Shown one piece after another: positions 25,180 through 34,599 of a DNA stretch of 64,000 nt (the first letter of the stretch is position 1; each line of letters begins with the position of its first letter). The stretch spans positions 1 through 64,000 of the forward strand of contig NZ_JACYFG010000013.1 of the NCBI RefSeq assembly GCF_014803405.1. The letters are read 5' to 3'. A program made the position numbers and the translations under genes. Source of the DNA: Pelagicoccus enzymogenes. GTDB lineage: Bacteria; Verrucomicrobiota; Verrucomicrobiia; Opitutales; Opitutaceae. The notes beneath the pieces were generated by a model. It had not been told where the DNA came from, did no database searches, and saw nothing but the letters and a program-made list of their open reading frames with translations.

Positions 25180-26114
25180 CAGTTGAACAGGAGCCAGGAG
25201 ACAATCCATCCAGCGAGAATCAGGCCCAGACATTTCGCGTAAGCGATCCCCATTAAGTCGGTTGCTCGCAAGATATCCGCTCGCTTCGGCTGGCGGGCTC
25301 CCTTGTTCATCTCCGCAGTTTGCACAAGCTTCCCACCCTCGTACATCCGCCCGCCGATCACCACTCCAAGTCGTTGCGCCATAGCCGCTTCCGGCCAGCC
25401 AGCGTTGAAGCTCGGATGCAGCTTAGCATCCGGTCTCAAACGCCGCCAGCAGCGAACCTCACTTACCTTGAGCAACAAGAGGCAGCAAAGCCGAGCGGGC
25501 AGGTAGTTGAGCAGGTCGTCGATGCGGGCGGAGGCCTTCCCCAGCCTTTCGAACCTAGCAGTGCGATGCCCGACCATGGCGTCCAGAGTATTGCTTACGC
25601 GAAAAACCAAGGCGCCCAGCGGACCGAATAGAGCGAACCAGAAGAGAGGCGCCACCACTGCGTCGTTCAGGTTCTCCGCCCCGCTCTCGATCGCCGCCCT
25701 GCACACGTCGTCCTCTTCCATTTGCTCCGTGTCGCGACCAACGATCCATGAAACGCGGCGGCGTCCCTCTTCCAGGCCACGGTCCAGCCCCGACTTTACC
25801 GCCACCACGTGCTTAACCAAGTCACGGTATGCGATGCATTGAAACAACAGAAGCCCGTCCAGCAACACCTTAGCCCAATCGCCAATCAAGCCAGCTCCCC
25901 AGGCGCAAACCGCGTAGCCAGCGGTCATGACCAATACCACGACCGCCCACAGTATCATACCGGCGAATACGCTGCGACCCAGCAGGCGAACCAGTTGTGT
26001 CTCCCCGGCTACAGCCAGCGCACCCACCCATTTGACGATATGAGGCATCTTTCGAGGATCCCCAAAAACGAAATCCAGGGCCACTCCGATCCCCAACGCT
26101 ATCGCATAATCCAT
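25179..26114 (-). CDS. cbiB: adenosylcobinamide-phosphate synthase (CbiB/CobD)
   Basis: About 311 residues of an integral membrane enzyme that attaches aminopropanol phosphate to adenosylcobyric acid. Signatures are ALDFVFGDPRKMPHIVKWVG, RRRVSWIVGRDTEQMEEDDV, AAIESGAENLNDAVVAPLFW and RVSNTLDAMVGHR, with membrane segments near 50-110 and at the C-terminus. It rebuilds what CbiZ cleaves, so the two together allow side-chain remodelling. It lies upstream of the riboswitch and so is probably read from its own promoter. GTG 26129 is an alternative start. Confidence 0.92.
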   Translation of the reverse strand: MDYAIALGIGVALDFVFGDPRKMPHIVKWVGALAVAGETQLVRLLGRSVFAGMILWAVVVLVMTAGYAVCAWGAGLIGDWAKVLLDGLLLFQCIAYRDLVKHVVAVKSGLDRGLEEGRRRVSWIVGRDTEQMEEDDVCRAAIESGAENLNDAVVAPLFWFALFGPLGALVFRVSNTLDAMVGHRTARFERLGKASARIDDLLNYLPARLCCLLLLKVSEVRCWRRLRPDAKLHPSFNAGWPEAAMAQRLGVVIGGRMYEGGKLVQTAEMNKGARQPKRADILRATDLMGIAYAKCLGLILAGWIVSWLLFN

Positions 26115-26358
26115 GTACACGGGGGTCACTCTTGCTCAAATTTGCGTGTCGAGTCCAGCACCGCTTCCTGTCATTCCGCGCGATGAGCCTCCGATTGGAA
26201 GCGCCTGTTATATAGTCTGAACAAGGTGACTTATGGGAAAACGCGGTTATGTTTGGACGCCGCCCGTTTCCATTACACGTTGACCACCAATTCGGTTCTC
26301 AAGCGCTCGATCGTCGTCTAGCTCAGCCCTTAGACAACCCAATTACCTCGTACCGGAC

Positions 26359-29244
26359 ATGCTAAACCTCCCAGAAAACATCTCCCGTTCCCTGCGGAAC
26401 GGTCTTATCTGTACCCTTGTCTTTTTTGCCGCCAACGTTGGATACGCATTAGGCGATGCGTCCTACGTGACGCGGAGCAAGGAAAGCTCAGGCCTGCAAC
26501 TGGCCGCCCATGGCAAGTTGATCGACCTCTATGTGGACTCCGAGGACCATTGGGGCCTCGTCCGCGCCGTCGGCGATTTACAAGCTGACTTCGAAAAGGT
26601 TACCGGAACGCAGCCCAAGCTCGAGCACTCGCCGAGCAAGCTTGGAAAAACGGCGGTCATCGTCGGTACGATCGGTAAGTCTGCCCTCATCGATCGACTG
26701 GTCTCGGATGGCAAAATCGATATTTCTGAGGTGCGAGGGAAATGGGAAGCCTACCACATCGAGCTCGTCGACCAGCCCGCCAAAGGCTTGCAAAAGGCCC
26801 TCGTAATCGCTGGCAGCGACATGAGGGGCGCGATCTTCGGAGTCTACGACCTCTCCGAACAGATTGGCGTATCGCCCTGGCACTGGTGGGCGGATGTCCC
26901 CGCTACCAAGAGCTCCACGCTCTGGGTCAAAAACGGCACCCGAATCCAAGACGCTCCCAAGGTTCAGTACCGAGGCATATTTCTGAATGACGAAGCGCCC
27001 GCGTTGACCGGTTGGGTGCATGAGAACTACGGCAACTACACGCACGAGTTTTACGTCCATGTATTCGAGCTATTGTTACGGCTCAAATCCAACTTTCTAT
27101 GGCCGGCCATGTGGAACAACGCATTCGCCGACGACGACGAGCAAAACATGATCTTGGCGCACAAGTACGGAATTGTCATGAGTACCTCGCACCACGAGCC
27201 GATGATGCGAGCAGACAAGGAATGGGACCGCCACGGGGAAGGTCCTTGGGACTACGCTCGCAACCCCGATCGCCTAGATGCCTTCTGGAAGGAAGGAGCC
27301 GAACGCAACAAGCCTTACGACTCCATCTACACAATCGGCATGCGCGGCCAAGCGGATACGCCGATGTCCGAAACGGAGGACATCGGCTTGTTGGAAAAAA
27401 TCGTGGACGCCCAGAGGGAAATCCTGACCGAAGTTTTCGATGACCGAGATATCTCGGAAGTCCCTCAGGTGTGGGCGCTCTACAAGGAAGTACAAGGGTA
27501 CTACGAAAGCGGCATGCGAGTGCCAGACGACGTCATACTCCTTTGGTGCGACGACAATTGGGGCAATATTCGCCGACTTCCTACTCCAGAAGAACGTAAG
27601 CGCGTTGGCGGAGCTGGCGTGTATTACCATTTCGACTACGTGGGTGGACCACGCTCCTACCGGTGGACCAACGTCACCCAACTCGCCAAGGTTTGGGAGC
27701 AGATGAACTTGGCCGACAAGTACGATGCCAATAAGATTTGGCTGACCAACGTGGGAGACCTCAAGCCCCAGGAGTTGCCCATCACCTACTTTCTCGATCT
27801 CGCCTGGGATATCGACGATTGGCCGAAGGAGCGCATCCCCGAATACGGGAAGCTTTTTGCCGAAAGCGCCTTCGGACCGGAACATACGGAAGCAATAGCA
27901 GAGCTGCTCACCGCCTACACCAGGCACAACGCCCGCCGCAAACCCGAACTGCAAGACGCCACGACCTACAGCCTCCTAAACTACCGCGAAGCAGAACGTA
28001 TCGAAACTGAACTGGCCCAAATGGTGGCGAAAGCCGAAGCCCTCTACGCAGCGACTCCAGAGGAACGAAAGTCAGCCTTTTTCCAGCTCGTGTACTATCC
28101 GGTCAAGGCTTCAGCTGCCATCACTCAGATGTACATCGCGCAAGCCAAGAACCATCTTTACGCAGCCCAAGGCAGGTCGGTCACCAACGAATACGCAAAG
28201 CTTACGGAAAAGTATTTCGACTTGAACAAGGAGCTGGAGGATCTTTTCCACGGGGACGCGACCGGTGGCAAATGGAACCACATGATGTCGCAACCACGTA
28301 TTGGATACACCTACTGGAACAATCCACCTGCCGATATGATGCCCGCGATCATGCTCAACCGTCCTGCAGCCGTCGCTGACATGGGCGTCGCAGTCGAGGG
28401 CATGACAGCTGCTTGGCCCGCCGAAGGCAACTACTACGCGCTGCCAGACTTTCATCGCTACGGACAAGACGAACGGCTTATAGAAGTATTCAACAGAGGA
28501 ACCGTACCTTTCGACTTCCAGGCTACTGCATCGGAGAACTGGATAAAGCTGAGCAAAACCTCCGGAACAATAAAAAACCAGGAACAGGTTAGCGTATCCA
28601 TTGATTGGAAACAAGTTCCTGAAGGAACGCATCGCGGCAGTATCCTAGTCCGCGGTACCGGTTGGGGAGGTGCTCGCATCGCCGTTACCGCTCACCAACC
28701 AAAGTCAAACGACCTAAAGGGCTTCCTAGAGGCGGACGGATACGTATCCATCGACGCGGCGAATTACAGTTCCAAGCGCGATGTAGACGGCTTGTCTTGG
28801 GAAGTTATTCCGAACCTCGGCCGCACGAATAGCTCCATTTCCGTTTACCCAATCGGCGATAGAAGTTTCGAGAATCCAGCCGATGCTCCATTTGTTGAAT
28901 ACGACTTAACCTTGTTCAGCAGCGGAACGGTTTCAGTGGAAACGCTCTGGAACCCAACGTGGCCAATCGCTCCAGACCGTGGACTGCGCTTTGCCATAGC
29001 CTTCGACGACGAAACACCGCAAATCGTCGACCTTCACGCAGACCGGGCACACAGCCTCTGGCAAGAATCCGTGCGTACAGCCGTTCGGCCTGCCACAACG
29101 AGCCACGAGATTGAGACGGCCGGCCACCACACGCTTCGCATCTACATGGTCGACCCGGCTACCACCTTGCAGAAAATCATCGTCAATACGGGCGGTCTCG
29201 GCGACAGCTACCTAGGCCCCGAACAGAGCCTGTTGGCACCTTAG
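26359..29244 (+). CDS. secreted GH115 xylan alpha-1,2-glucuronidase
   Basis: This encodes 961 residues with a signal peptide (LICTLVFFAANVGYALG). The GH115 N-terminal domain and catalytic barrel are clear: IAGSDMRGAIFGVYDLSEQIGV, WHWWADVP, YRGIFLNDEAPALTGWV, LKSNFLWPAMWNNAF, STSHHEPMMRA, TIGMRGQADTPM and LWCDDNWGNIRRLP. A C-terminal part (about 690-960) contains the beta-rich domains seen in the family. These enzymes release (methyl)glucuronic acid from xylan or arabinogalactan side chains. It is alone, with a candidate promoter TATAGT near 26213 in the gap. Confidence 0.93.
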   Translation: MLNLPENISRSLRNGLICTLVFFAANVGYALGDASYVTRSKESSGLQLAAHGKLIDLYVDSEDHWGLVRAVGDLQADFEKVTGTQPKLEHSPSKLGKTAVIVGTIGKSALIDRLVSDGKIDISEVRGKWEAYHIELVDQPAKGLQKALVIAGSDMRGAIFGVYDLSEQIGVSPWHWWADVPATKSSTLWVKNGTRIQDAPKVQYRGIFLNDEAPALTGWVHENYGNYTHEFYVHVFELLLRLKSNFLWPAMWNNAFADDDEQNMILAHKYGIVMSTSHHEPMMRADKEWDRHGEGPWDYARNPDRLDAFWKEGAERNKPYDSIYTIGMRGQADTPMSETEDIGLLEKIVDAQREILTEVFDDRDISEVPQVWALYKEVQGYYESGMRVPDDVILLWCDDNWGNIRRLPTPEERKRVGGAGVYYHFDYVGGPRSYRWTNVTQLAKVWEQMNLADKYDANKIWLTNVGDLKPQELPITYFLDLAWDIDDWPKERIPEYGKLFAESAFGPEHTEAIAELLTAYTRHNARRKPELQDATTYSLLNYREAERIETELAQMVAKAEALYAATPEERKSAFFQLVYYPVKASAAITQMYIAQAKNHLYAAQGRSVTNEYAKLTEKYFDLNKELEDLFHGDATGGKWNHMMSQPRIGYTYWNNPPADMMPAIMLNRPAAVADMGVAVEGMTAAWPAEGNYYALPDFHRYGQDERLIEVFNRGTVPFDFQATASENWIKLSKTSGTIKNQEQVSVSIDWKQVPEGTHRGSILVRGTGWGGARIAVTAHQPKSNDLKGFLEADGYVSIDAANYSSKRDVDGLSWEVIPNLGRTNSSISVYPIGDRSFENPADAPFVEYDLTLFSSGTVSVETLWNPTWPIAPDRGLRFAIAFDDETPQIVDLHADRAHSLWQESVRTAVRPATTSHEIETAGHHTLRIYMVDPATTLQKIIVNTGGLGDSYLGPEQSLLAP

Positions 29245-29285
29245 CGCGAGACGTATCGCCTTCGATCAGCTTGACTAAATACCGC

Positions 29286-29316
29286 ATCTTCATCCTCTTT
29301 CTCGGAGGATGAAGAT
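29286..29316 (+). promoter_or_regulatory. hairpin covering the SRPBCC start codon
   Basis: ATCTTCATCCTC (29286-29297) and GAGGATGAAGAT (29305-29316) form a perfect 12-bp stem with a 7-base loop. The second arm holds the GGAGG sequence and the ATG at 29309, so the structure would block translation initiation. It could also serve as a 3-prime structure for the GH115 mRNA, but no T run follows. Confidence 0.6.
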
Positions 29317-29767
29317 CGTTGCCAAGAGAGATCTCAAAGCTTCGCCCCAGGAGCTTTGGGCCATCGTCGCTCAACCTGGCAACATGCCCGCTTGGAATCC
29401 CAAATGCGTCCGAGCAAGCGAGACGCCCACCATCAACGCTGGCGAGACGTTCACTGCACTCTACGAGATGAAAGGGCAACAGCACGAGGCCGTAGGCGAT
29501 ATTCTCCGAAGCGAAACCAATCGCGAAATCACATTCCGCTACAACCTGAAAGATAGCGCAGGTACGGGTACGATAATCGAAACGCTAAGCTTCGCTCCCA
29601 AGACCGATAGCATCACGCGCGTCTCGCACAGTGTCGACTTCAGCAAATCGAACCTCCCCTTTTGGGTTAAGCTACTGATCGGCCTCATCGGCAGGTTTGG
29701 GCGCAACGTAGGCGCAGAACCTCTGCAGGGCGTTCAAGACCTGCTGGGCACCGTCAACAAAAGCTAG
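29309..29767 (+). CDS. SRPBCC (START-like) family protein
   Basis: This encodes 152 residues. The start MKIVAKRDLKASPQELWAIV with GNMPAWNPKC is typical of the polyketide cyclase / ligand-binding SRPBCC fold: a beta-hairpin, two helices, a beta-sheet, and a long C-terminal helix (NVGAEPLQGVQDLLGTVN). A hydrophobic ligand is expected, but its identity is unknown. The start codon lies within a hairpin. The gene converges on ybbP only 4 bases apart. Confidence 0.8.
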   Translation: MKIVAKRDLKASPQELWAIVAQPGNMPAWNPKCVRASETPTINAGETFTALYEMKGQQHEAVGDILRSETNREITFRYNLKDSAGTGTIIETLSFAPKTDSITRVSHSVDFSKSNLPFWVKLLIGLIGRFGRNVGAEPLQGVQDLLGTVNKS

Positions 29768-29771
29768 GTTC

Positions 29772-32324
29772 TCATCCCTCGGAGCGAATCGACTCCATGG
29801 GGGACTGCTTTGCGATGCCAAGACTGTTAAGCATTCCGGTCACAAGGGTCATCACCGCCACGATTCCTACGGTCGCCAAAGTCGCGCCCCAAGGTATGTA
29901 AAGCTCGACCTTCAGGGCATACTTGGTGACCGCCCACCCCGAGGCCAGCGATAGACCCACTCCTGCAATGCCGGCTATGATTCCAACCAGAGCATACTCA
30001 ACTCCCATAATCCCCCGTATTTGCTTTGCGGATGCGCCGATCGTCCTCAACAAAGCGCTTTCCCGAGCCCTCTGGTAACGGCTTGTGATCACAGACGCCA
30101 TCAAGGCGATCAAACCGGTGACGATCGTGAAAGATGCCATAAAGCGGATCACGAAACTGATCTTGTCGAAAATCTCCCTCAAGCTTTCCAGTACCATGGT
30201 CAAGTTTACGGCGGACACGTTTGGGTACTGCTTCACGACCGTGGATTGAAGCGCGACCATCGTTTCCTTGTTTGACGCGTGAGCCGCCGTTACGAAAAAT
30301 GCGGGGGCTGCCTCCAGCACTCCAGCGGGAAACACCACGAAAAAATTCGGTTTCATCTCTCGCCAATCCACTTTTCGGATACTGGTAACTTCCGTCTCGA
30401 TTGGCAGCCCCTGCACGTCCCAAACGATACGGTCACCAAGCTTCAGCTTCAGGGCTTCGACCACACGCTGCTCGACCGAAACCGGGATCGGCGAATCGGA
30501 ATCGAGCGAAGCGGTCGGCGTAAACTCACCGCTGAGCAGTTCCTCGTCGTCTCGGATGTAGTCTCGATAGGTAGATCGGTATTCCCGGCGAGCGGCCCAG
30601 CGTTCGATGTCTAAATTTCGGTCATCGATCAGTTCCTCCGCCGTTCTCCCATTCAGGCTTTGCAAGCGCATCGTCACGATCGGAGCCGGGCGGATAGCGT
30701 CGACTTGCAATTCTTCGATCACCTTTTCGACCCCCTCCACTTGGTCGGGCTGGATGTCGAACAAAATCACGTTTGGTTGTCCCTCATTGTCCGCCAGCTC
30801 TCCTTGCCGCAACATACTCTGCTCGCTGATATAGATCGTGTAAATCAGGAAGGCGCCCATTCCCAAGGTGACCACCAGCATCGTCGTACGGTTGTTGGGC
30901 CGGTGCAGATTGGACAAACCTTGGCGCCAAACGTACGGCAGCCCAGCGACACTGATTCGCTTGAGAGCGAAACGCAGCAACCAGCCAATACCTGCCAGCA
31001 GCAACATCGCCGCCAGTATGCCACCGAAAAAGCCGGCCGCTTGGGCAAGCGTCTGGGTCTGCGTCACCGTGAACACGGCAGTCAGAACCAGCAGGGCGAA
31101 CAACACCAGCAAGAATGCTAGGTCTCGCCATGCCCTTCCGCGGGCTTCGACCGAGGCCCGAATCGCTCGCAATGGGGATACGCGACGTAGGGGCAGCAAT
31201 GGCAAAAAGGCGAACAAGCTGGTGAACAACCAACCGAAGAGAAGGCTCAGAAAGATGCTGTTCCAGGAAAGCTCTACTTGAAGTTCGAGCGGCAAGAAAC
31301 TCTTCATTAACTCTGGGAGAAACGATTGTATTGAGACCCCTAAGACAGCTCCGCTCACGCAACCGATAAATCCGACCAAGGAAATTTGGATACAATAGAT
31401 CAACATCGCCTGGCGAGTGCTCGCCCCCAGACAACGCAAAATCGCCACCGAATCTGTTTTGGCTTTGAGGTAAACCTGTACCGCGCCCGCTATGGCGACT
31501 CCCCCCAACAAGAGCGCGACAAATCCGACCATGCTCAAGAAGCTGTTCATGCCGTCTAAAGTGCGACCCACCCTGCGACGCTGGTCAGCCACTGTATCCA
31601 CATCGACATCCATGGCCTCCAACTCATCCTTGAGCCCCTTGAGAACCTCCAAGCTCGGTTCAGCCATTAGCTCGTCGAACTTCTGGTACGCGAAATAGTG
31701 GAGCCGACTTCCGTATTGTGACAAGCCAGTCGCTTCGAAAAAGGACATCGGAATGAGGACGCGAGGAGCGAAGGATCCGGTAAACGAACCTTCACCCGGG
31801 ATGCGGAGCACTTCGCCGATAATCTTGAATTCCTGTTCGCCGATCTTGATCGGATCTCCCACCTTCAGATCGAACTGCAGCATCAAGCTCTCCTCCAGCA
31901 AGGCAACCGGCTCCTCGCTATCCGCCACGCGCAGTCCCGCTGGAGTTGTATCCAATTTTCCATACCAAGGAAACGCGCCCTCCATGGCGTGAGCTCTCAC
32001 GATGCGCGTGTCATCCTTGGTGGGAAAATAGGCCATCGTCGCGAATTTAATTTCCCGAGCGATGGCTTCCGCTGGAACCATGGAAATCAAGGCTTCTGCC
32101 TTCTCGCTAAATGGCACGTTCGCATCGTACTCCACGTCAGCCCCAAGGAGGCTGCGCGACTGCCGATCCATCTCGCTTTCCAAGTTCGCGCGGAAGGAGT
32201 TGATCGCTACCAGGGCCGCGACTCCAGCGACCACAGCCAGGGCGAAGAGCCCGAGTTGTCTCTTCGCTCGACGCATGTCGCGCCAAGCCATAAGAAAGAT
32301 CCAAGCTTTAGAGGCCTGCTTCAT
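29772..32324 (-). CDS. ybbP: FtsX-family ABC permease, YbbP type
   Basis: This encodes 850 residues. One N-terminal membrane helix (about 23-42) is followed by a large periplasmic domain, then an FtsX unit (about 265-400), further helices (about 400-500), a second periplasmic part and a final FtsX unit (about 720-840) containing ARESALLRTIGASAKQIRGIM. The duplicated layout fits COG3127, of which E. coli YbbP is a member. With YbbA it forms an exporter-like or mechanotransmission complex of unsure substrate. It lies 27 bases after ybbA, and tesA is divergent, as in E. coli. Confidence 0.87.
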   Translation of the reverse strand: MKQASKAWIFLMAWRDMRRAKRQLGLFALAVVAGVAALVAINSFRANLESEMDRQSRSLLGADVEYDANVPFSEKAEALISMVPAEAIAREIKFATMAYFPTKDDTRIVRAHAMEGAFPWYGKLDTTPAGLRVADSEEPVALLEESLMLQFDLKVGDPIKIGEQEFKIIGEVLRIPGEGSFTGSFAPRVLIPMSFFEATGLSQYGSRLHYFAYQKFDELMAEPSLEVLKGLKDELEAMDVDVDTVADQRRRVGRTLDGMNSFLSMVGFVALLLGGVAIAGAVQVYLKAKTDSVAILRCLGASTRQAMLIYCIQISLVGFIGCVSGAVLGVSIQSFLPELMKSFLPLELQVELSWNSIFLSLLFGWLFTSLFAFLPLLPLRRVSPLRAIRASVEARGRAWRDLAFLLVLFALLVLTAVFTVTQTQTLAQAAGFFGGILAAMLLLAGIGWLLRFALKRISVAGLPYVWRQGLSNLHRPNNRTTMLVVTLGMGAFLIYTIYISEQSMLRQGELADNEGQPNVILFDIQPDQVEGVEKVIEELQVDAIRPAPIVTMRLQSLNGRTAEELIDDRNLDIERWAARREYRSTYRDYIRDDEELLSGEFTPTASLDSDSPIPVSVEQRVVEALKLKLGDRIVWDVQGLPIETEVTSIRKVDWREMKPNFFVVFPAGVLEAAPAFFVTAAHASNKETMVALQSTVVKQYPNVSAVNLTMVLESLREIFDKISFVIRFMASFTIVTGLIALMASVITSRYQRARESALLRTIGASAKQIRGIMGVEYALVGIIAGIAGVGLSLASGWAVTKYALKVELYIPWGATLATVGIVAVMTLVTGMLNSLGIAKQSPMESIRSEG

Positions 32325-32351
32325 AACGCTTCCAGTCTTTTGCGCTCACGC

Positions 32352-33047
32352 TCACCTCTCGACCTCCTGGAGACGACCGCGATCGATTTTCAGCAAACGA
32401 TCCGTCGTCTTCGCCAACTCGAGGTCGTGGGTCACCAGTACCAAGGTGGTGCCCGCTGTTTTGTTCAAGTCGAAGAGCAAGTCTACGATCGGCAGACTCG
32501 TTTCAGAGTCTAGATTGCCCGTCGGCTCGTCTGCGAACAGGATTCGCGGACGGTTTACGAAGGCCCGAGCCAAGGCGACACGTTGCTGCTCGCCTCCCGA
32601 AAGCTGGATGGGGTAGTGCGAGGTTCGCTCCTTCAGCCCGACCTTTTCCAGCAACGATTCCGCCCGCTTGCGGGCTCCCCTCTCGCCCCGCAGTTCCAGC
32701 GGCACCATCACGTTCTCCAAAGCGGTCAGAGTCGGCATCAGCTGGAAGTTCTGGAAAACGAAGCCAACGCTCTCGTTCCGCACAGCCGCTCTTTCGTCCT
32801 CGCTCATTTCAGAGATGTCGCGACCGCACAAGGAAACCGTACCGCTGCTAGGCCGGTCCAGTCCCGCGCAAATCCCCAGCAAGGTCGTCTTGCCGCTGCC
32901 GGAAGGCCCAATGATCGAAACGGTTTCGCCCTCTCGCACCTGGAACGAAATATCTTTCAACACCTCCAAGTCTTCGTGCCCGCTATGGTAGGCCTTTTTC
33001 ACCTCGCTCAGCTCTAACACCGATAGGGATTCGCTAGATTCCGTCAT
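32352..33047 (-). CDS. ybbA: ABC transporter ATP-binding protein, YbbA/LolD type
   Basis: This encodes about 231 residues. Walker A is GPSGSGKTTLLGICAGLD, the Q-loop has FVFQNFQLMPTL, the signature is LSGGEQQRVALARAF, Walker B is ILFADEPTGNLD and the switch is LVTHD. The MacB/LolD subgroup is shown by the EPTGNLD motif and pairing with an FtsX-type permease. ATG 33047 is chosen; a start at 33080 would overlap the divergent tesA leader more. Confidence 0.9.
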   Translation of the reverse strand: MTESSESLSVLELSEVKKAYHSGHEDLEVLKDISFQVREGETVSIIGPSGSGKTTLLGICAGLDRPSSGTVSLCGRDISEMSEDERAAVRNESVGFVFQNFQLMPTLTALENVMVPLELRGERGARKRAESLLEKVGLKERTSHYPIQLSGGEQQRVALARAFVNRPRILFADEPTGNLDSETSLPIVDLLFDLNKTAGTTLVLVTHDLELAKTTDRLLKIDRGRLQEVER

Positions 33048-33108
33048 GCGCTCCAACCCAATATTCGTATCTTGTAACATGCAACTGCTTACGCTCTTCT
33101 CAACTGAT

Positions 33109-33744
33109 ATGAAGCCAACGCGTCTCGCCCTGCATTTGATTGCCGCCTATGCACTGCTCGCCCTTACAAATTTTGCCCATGCCGACTCGACTTCCAAACG
33201 CATCCTGTTTTTGGGCGACAGCTTGACGGCTGGCTACGGCATCGATCAACGCGAAGCCTATCCAGCTCTCATAGGAGCGAAACTGAAAGCGTCAGGCCTC
33301 GACTACGATGTGAGCCCGGCGGGCCTGAGCGGAGAAACGAGCGCCGGAGGCCTGCGTCGCGTGGGCTGGGTCATGCAAAAACCTGCCGATATCCTGGTGC
33401 TTGCCCTCGGAGCCAACGACGGTCTGCGCGGTATCAAGCTCTCGGATACCAAAAAGAACCTGCAGGGGATCATCGACTTCGCGAAAAAGAAGAATCCGGA
33501 CATTCATATCGTGATCGCCGGAATGCAAATGCCTCCCAATCTCGGGGAGGCCTACACCTCCGAGTTTCGCGAGATGTACCCATCTTTGGCTCACGAGAAT
33601 GAGGCGACCTTGATCCCATTTCTCTTAGAGGGAGTCGCTGGCGACCCCGAGCTCAACATCGCCGACGGAATCCACCCTAACCCGGCTGGACACGAAATCG
33701 TGGCGGAGACGGTGTGGAAAGCCCTTGAGCCGCTGCTGAAATAG
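33109..33744 (+). CDS. tesA: periplasmic SGNH esterase / lysophospholipase L1
   Basis: This encodes 211 residues. ATG 33109 opens a signal peptide (MKPTRLALHL to ALTNFAHA). SGNH blocks are complete: block I ILFLGDSLTAGYG, Gly in SPAGLSGETSAGG, Asn in LALGANDGLRG, and Asp-His in DGIHPNPAGHE. The family hydrolyses lysophospholipids, acyl-CoA thioesters and aryl esters. It is divergent from ybbA-ybbP, the same arrangement as in E. coli, which points to a conserved functional link. Confidence 0.92.
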   Translation: MKPTRLALHLIAAYALLALTNFAHADSTSKRILFLGDSLTAGYGIDQREAYPALIGAKLKASGLDYDVSPAGLSGETSAGGLRRVGWVMQKPADILVLALGANDGLRGIKLSDTKKNLQGIIDFAKKKNPDIHIVIAGMQMPPNLGEAYTSEFREMYPSLAHENEATLIPFLLEGVAGDPELNIADGIHPNPAGHEIVAETVWKALEPLLK

Positions 33745-33859
33745 AACCTAGCGCTAAACCGAGCGTAGCGACAACCCTCACTTTATCCAGCGTCAGCACT
33801 CCAGGTTCGACTATCCATAGTCTCTGGCTTAAGCCCAGCGATACAGTCGGGATGGATCG

Positions 33860-34366
33860 TTACACTCCCAACTCCTTTAAATCCTTCGCCGACAATCCGC
33901 CCATCTTGCAGACCGCCTTGAAATGAGCCTTCTCCACCGGCTGGATTGATAGCCTTTGCCCGCGTTTCACCACCAGCATGTCTTCGAGCTCCGGGGCTTC
34001 CTTGAGCTCCTTCAGGGTCACGAGACGCTTGAAAGGCTTGCCGTACTTGAAATCGACCATCAGCCAACGAGGGTTCTCCTTGGTCGACTTGGCATCATAG
34101 TAGTTGGATTTTGGATCAAATTGGGTGTGGTCCGGGTACGCCTTCTCGCTGGCAACCGTAGCCAGCCCCACGGCGCCGACATTTGCTCCCGCGTTGGAAT
34201 GGTAGAAAATCGCGACGTCGCCCTGCCGCATCTCGTCGCGCATAAAGTTGCGAGCTTGGTAGTTGCGAATCCCGTCCCAAGGCTCGGTTTGCCCCTTGCA
34301 CTTCTCCAAATCATCGAAGCCGAAAACGTCCGGTTCGCTTTTTATGAGCCAAAATTTCTTCGCCAT
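33860..34366 (-). CDS. EVE domain protein
   Basis: This encodes 168 residues that begin at MAKKFWLIKSEPDVFG. This start matches the family N-terminus (KSEP), so longer in-frame readings to 34582 are rejected. The EVE/PUA-like fold is seen in PWDGIRNYQARNFMRDEMRQGDVAIFYHSN, AYPDHTQFDP and RWLMVDFKYG. EVE proteins (thymocyte nuclear protein 1 relatives) bind modified bases in nucleic acid. The 230-base gap to moxR is a divergent promoter region without recognisable motifs. Confidence 0.88.
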   Translation of the reverse strand: MAKKFWLIKSEPDVFGFDDLEKCKGQTEPWDGIRNYQARNFMRDEMRQGDVAIFYHSNAGANVGAVGLATVASEKAYPDHTQFDPKSNYYDAKSTKENPRWLMVDFKYGKPFKRLVTLKELKEAPELEDMLVVKRGQRLSIQPVEKAHFKAVCKMGGLSAKDLKELGV

Positions 34367-34599
34367 GCCCCATGCCTGCGCGGGACAGAGGCCTGTCTCA
34401 AGAACAATTCGTCCAGCCAGCTCAACGAGATCGAAATCGCCCACCCGCTCGCCATCGACAAGCGACGGCAGGAAATCTGCTTTGGCGCGCTGAAACATAG
34501 TCTTGATTAGAAGGTCATTCGACGGTGTCCTTCTCAGCTTCCGTTGGGCAAGCCTCAGCGGCTTGGCCTGAATCCCATACAAAATTACCGAAAATCCAT

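Noticed and set aside
26115-26358. Second cobalamin riboswitch upstream of cbiB
   Set aside because: No aptamer core or B12 box was found on the minus strand here.
34367-34582. In-frame extension upstream of the EVE protein
   Set aside because: The family N-terminus begins at MAKKFWLIKSEP, and the extension overlaps the moxR leader.
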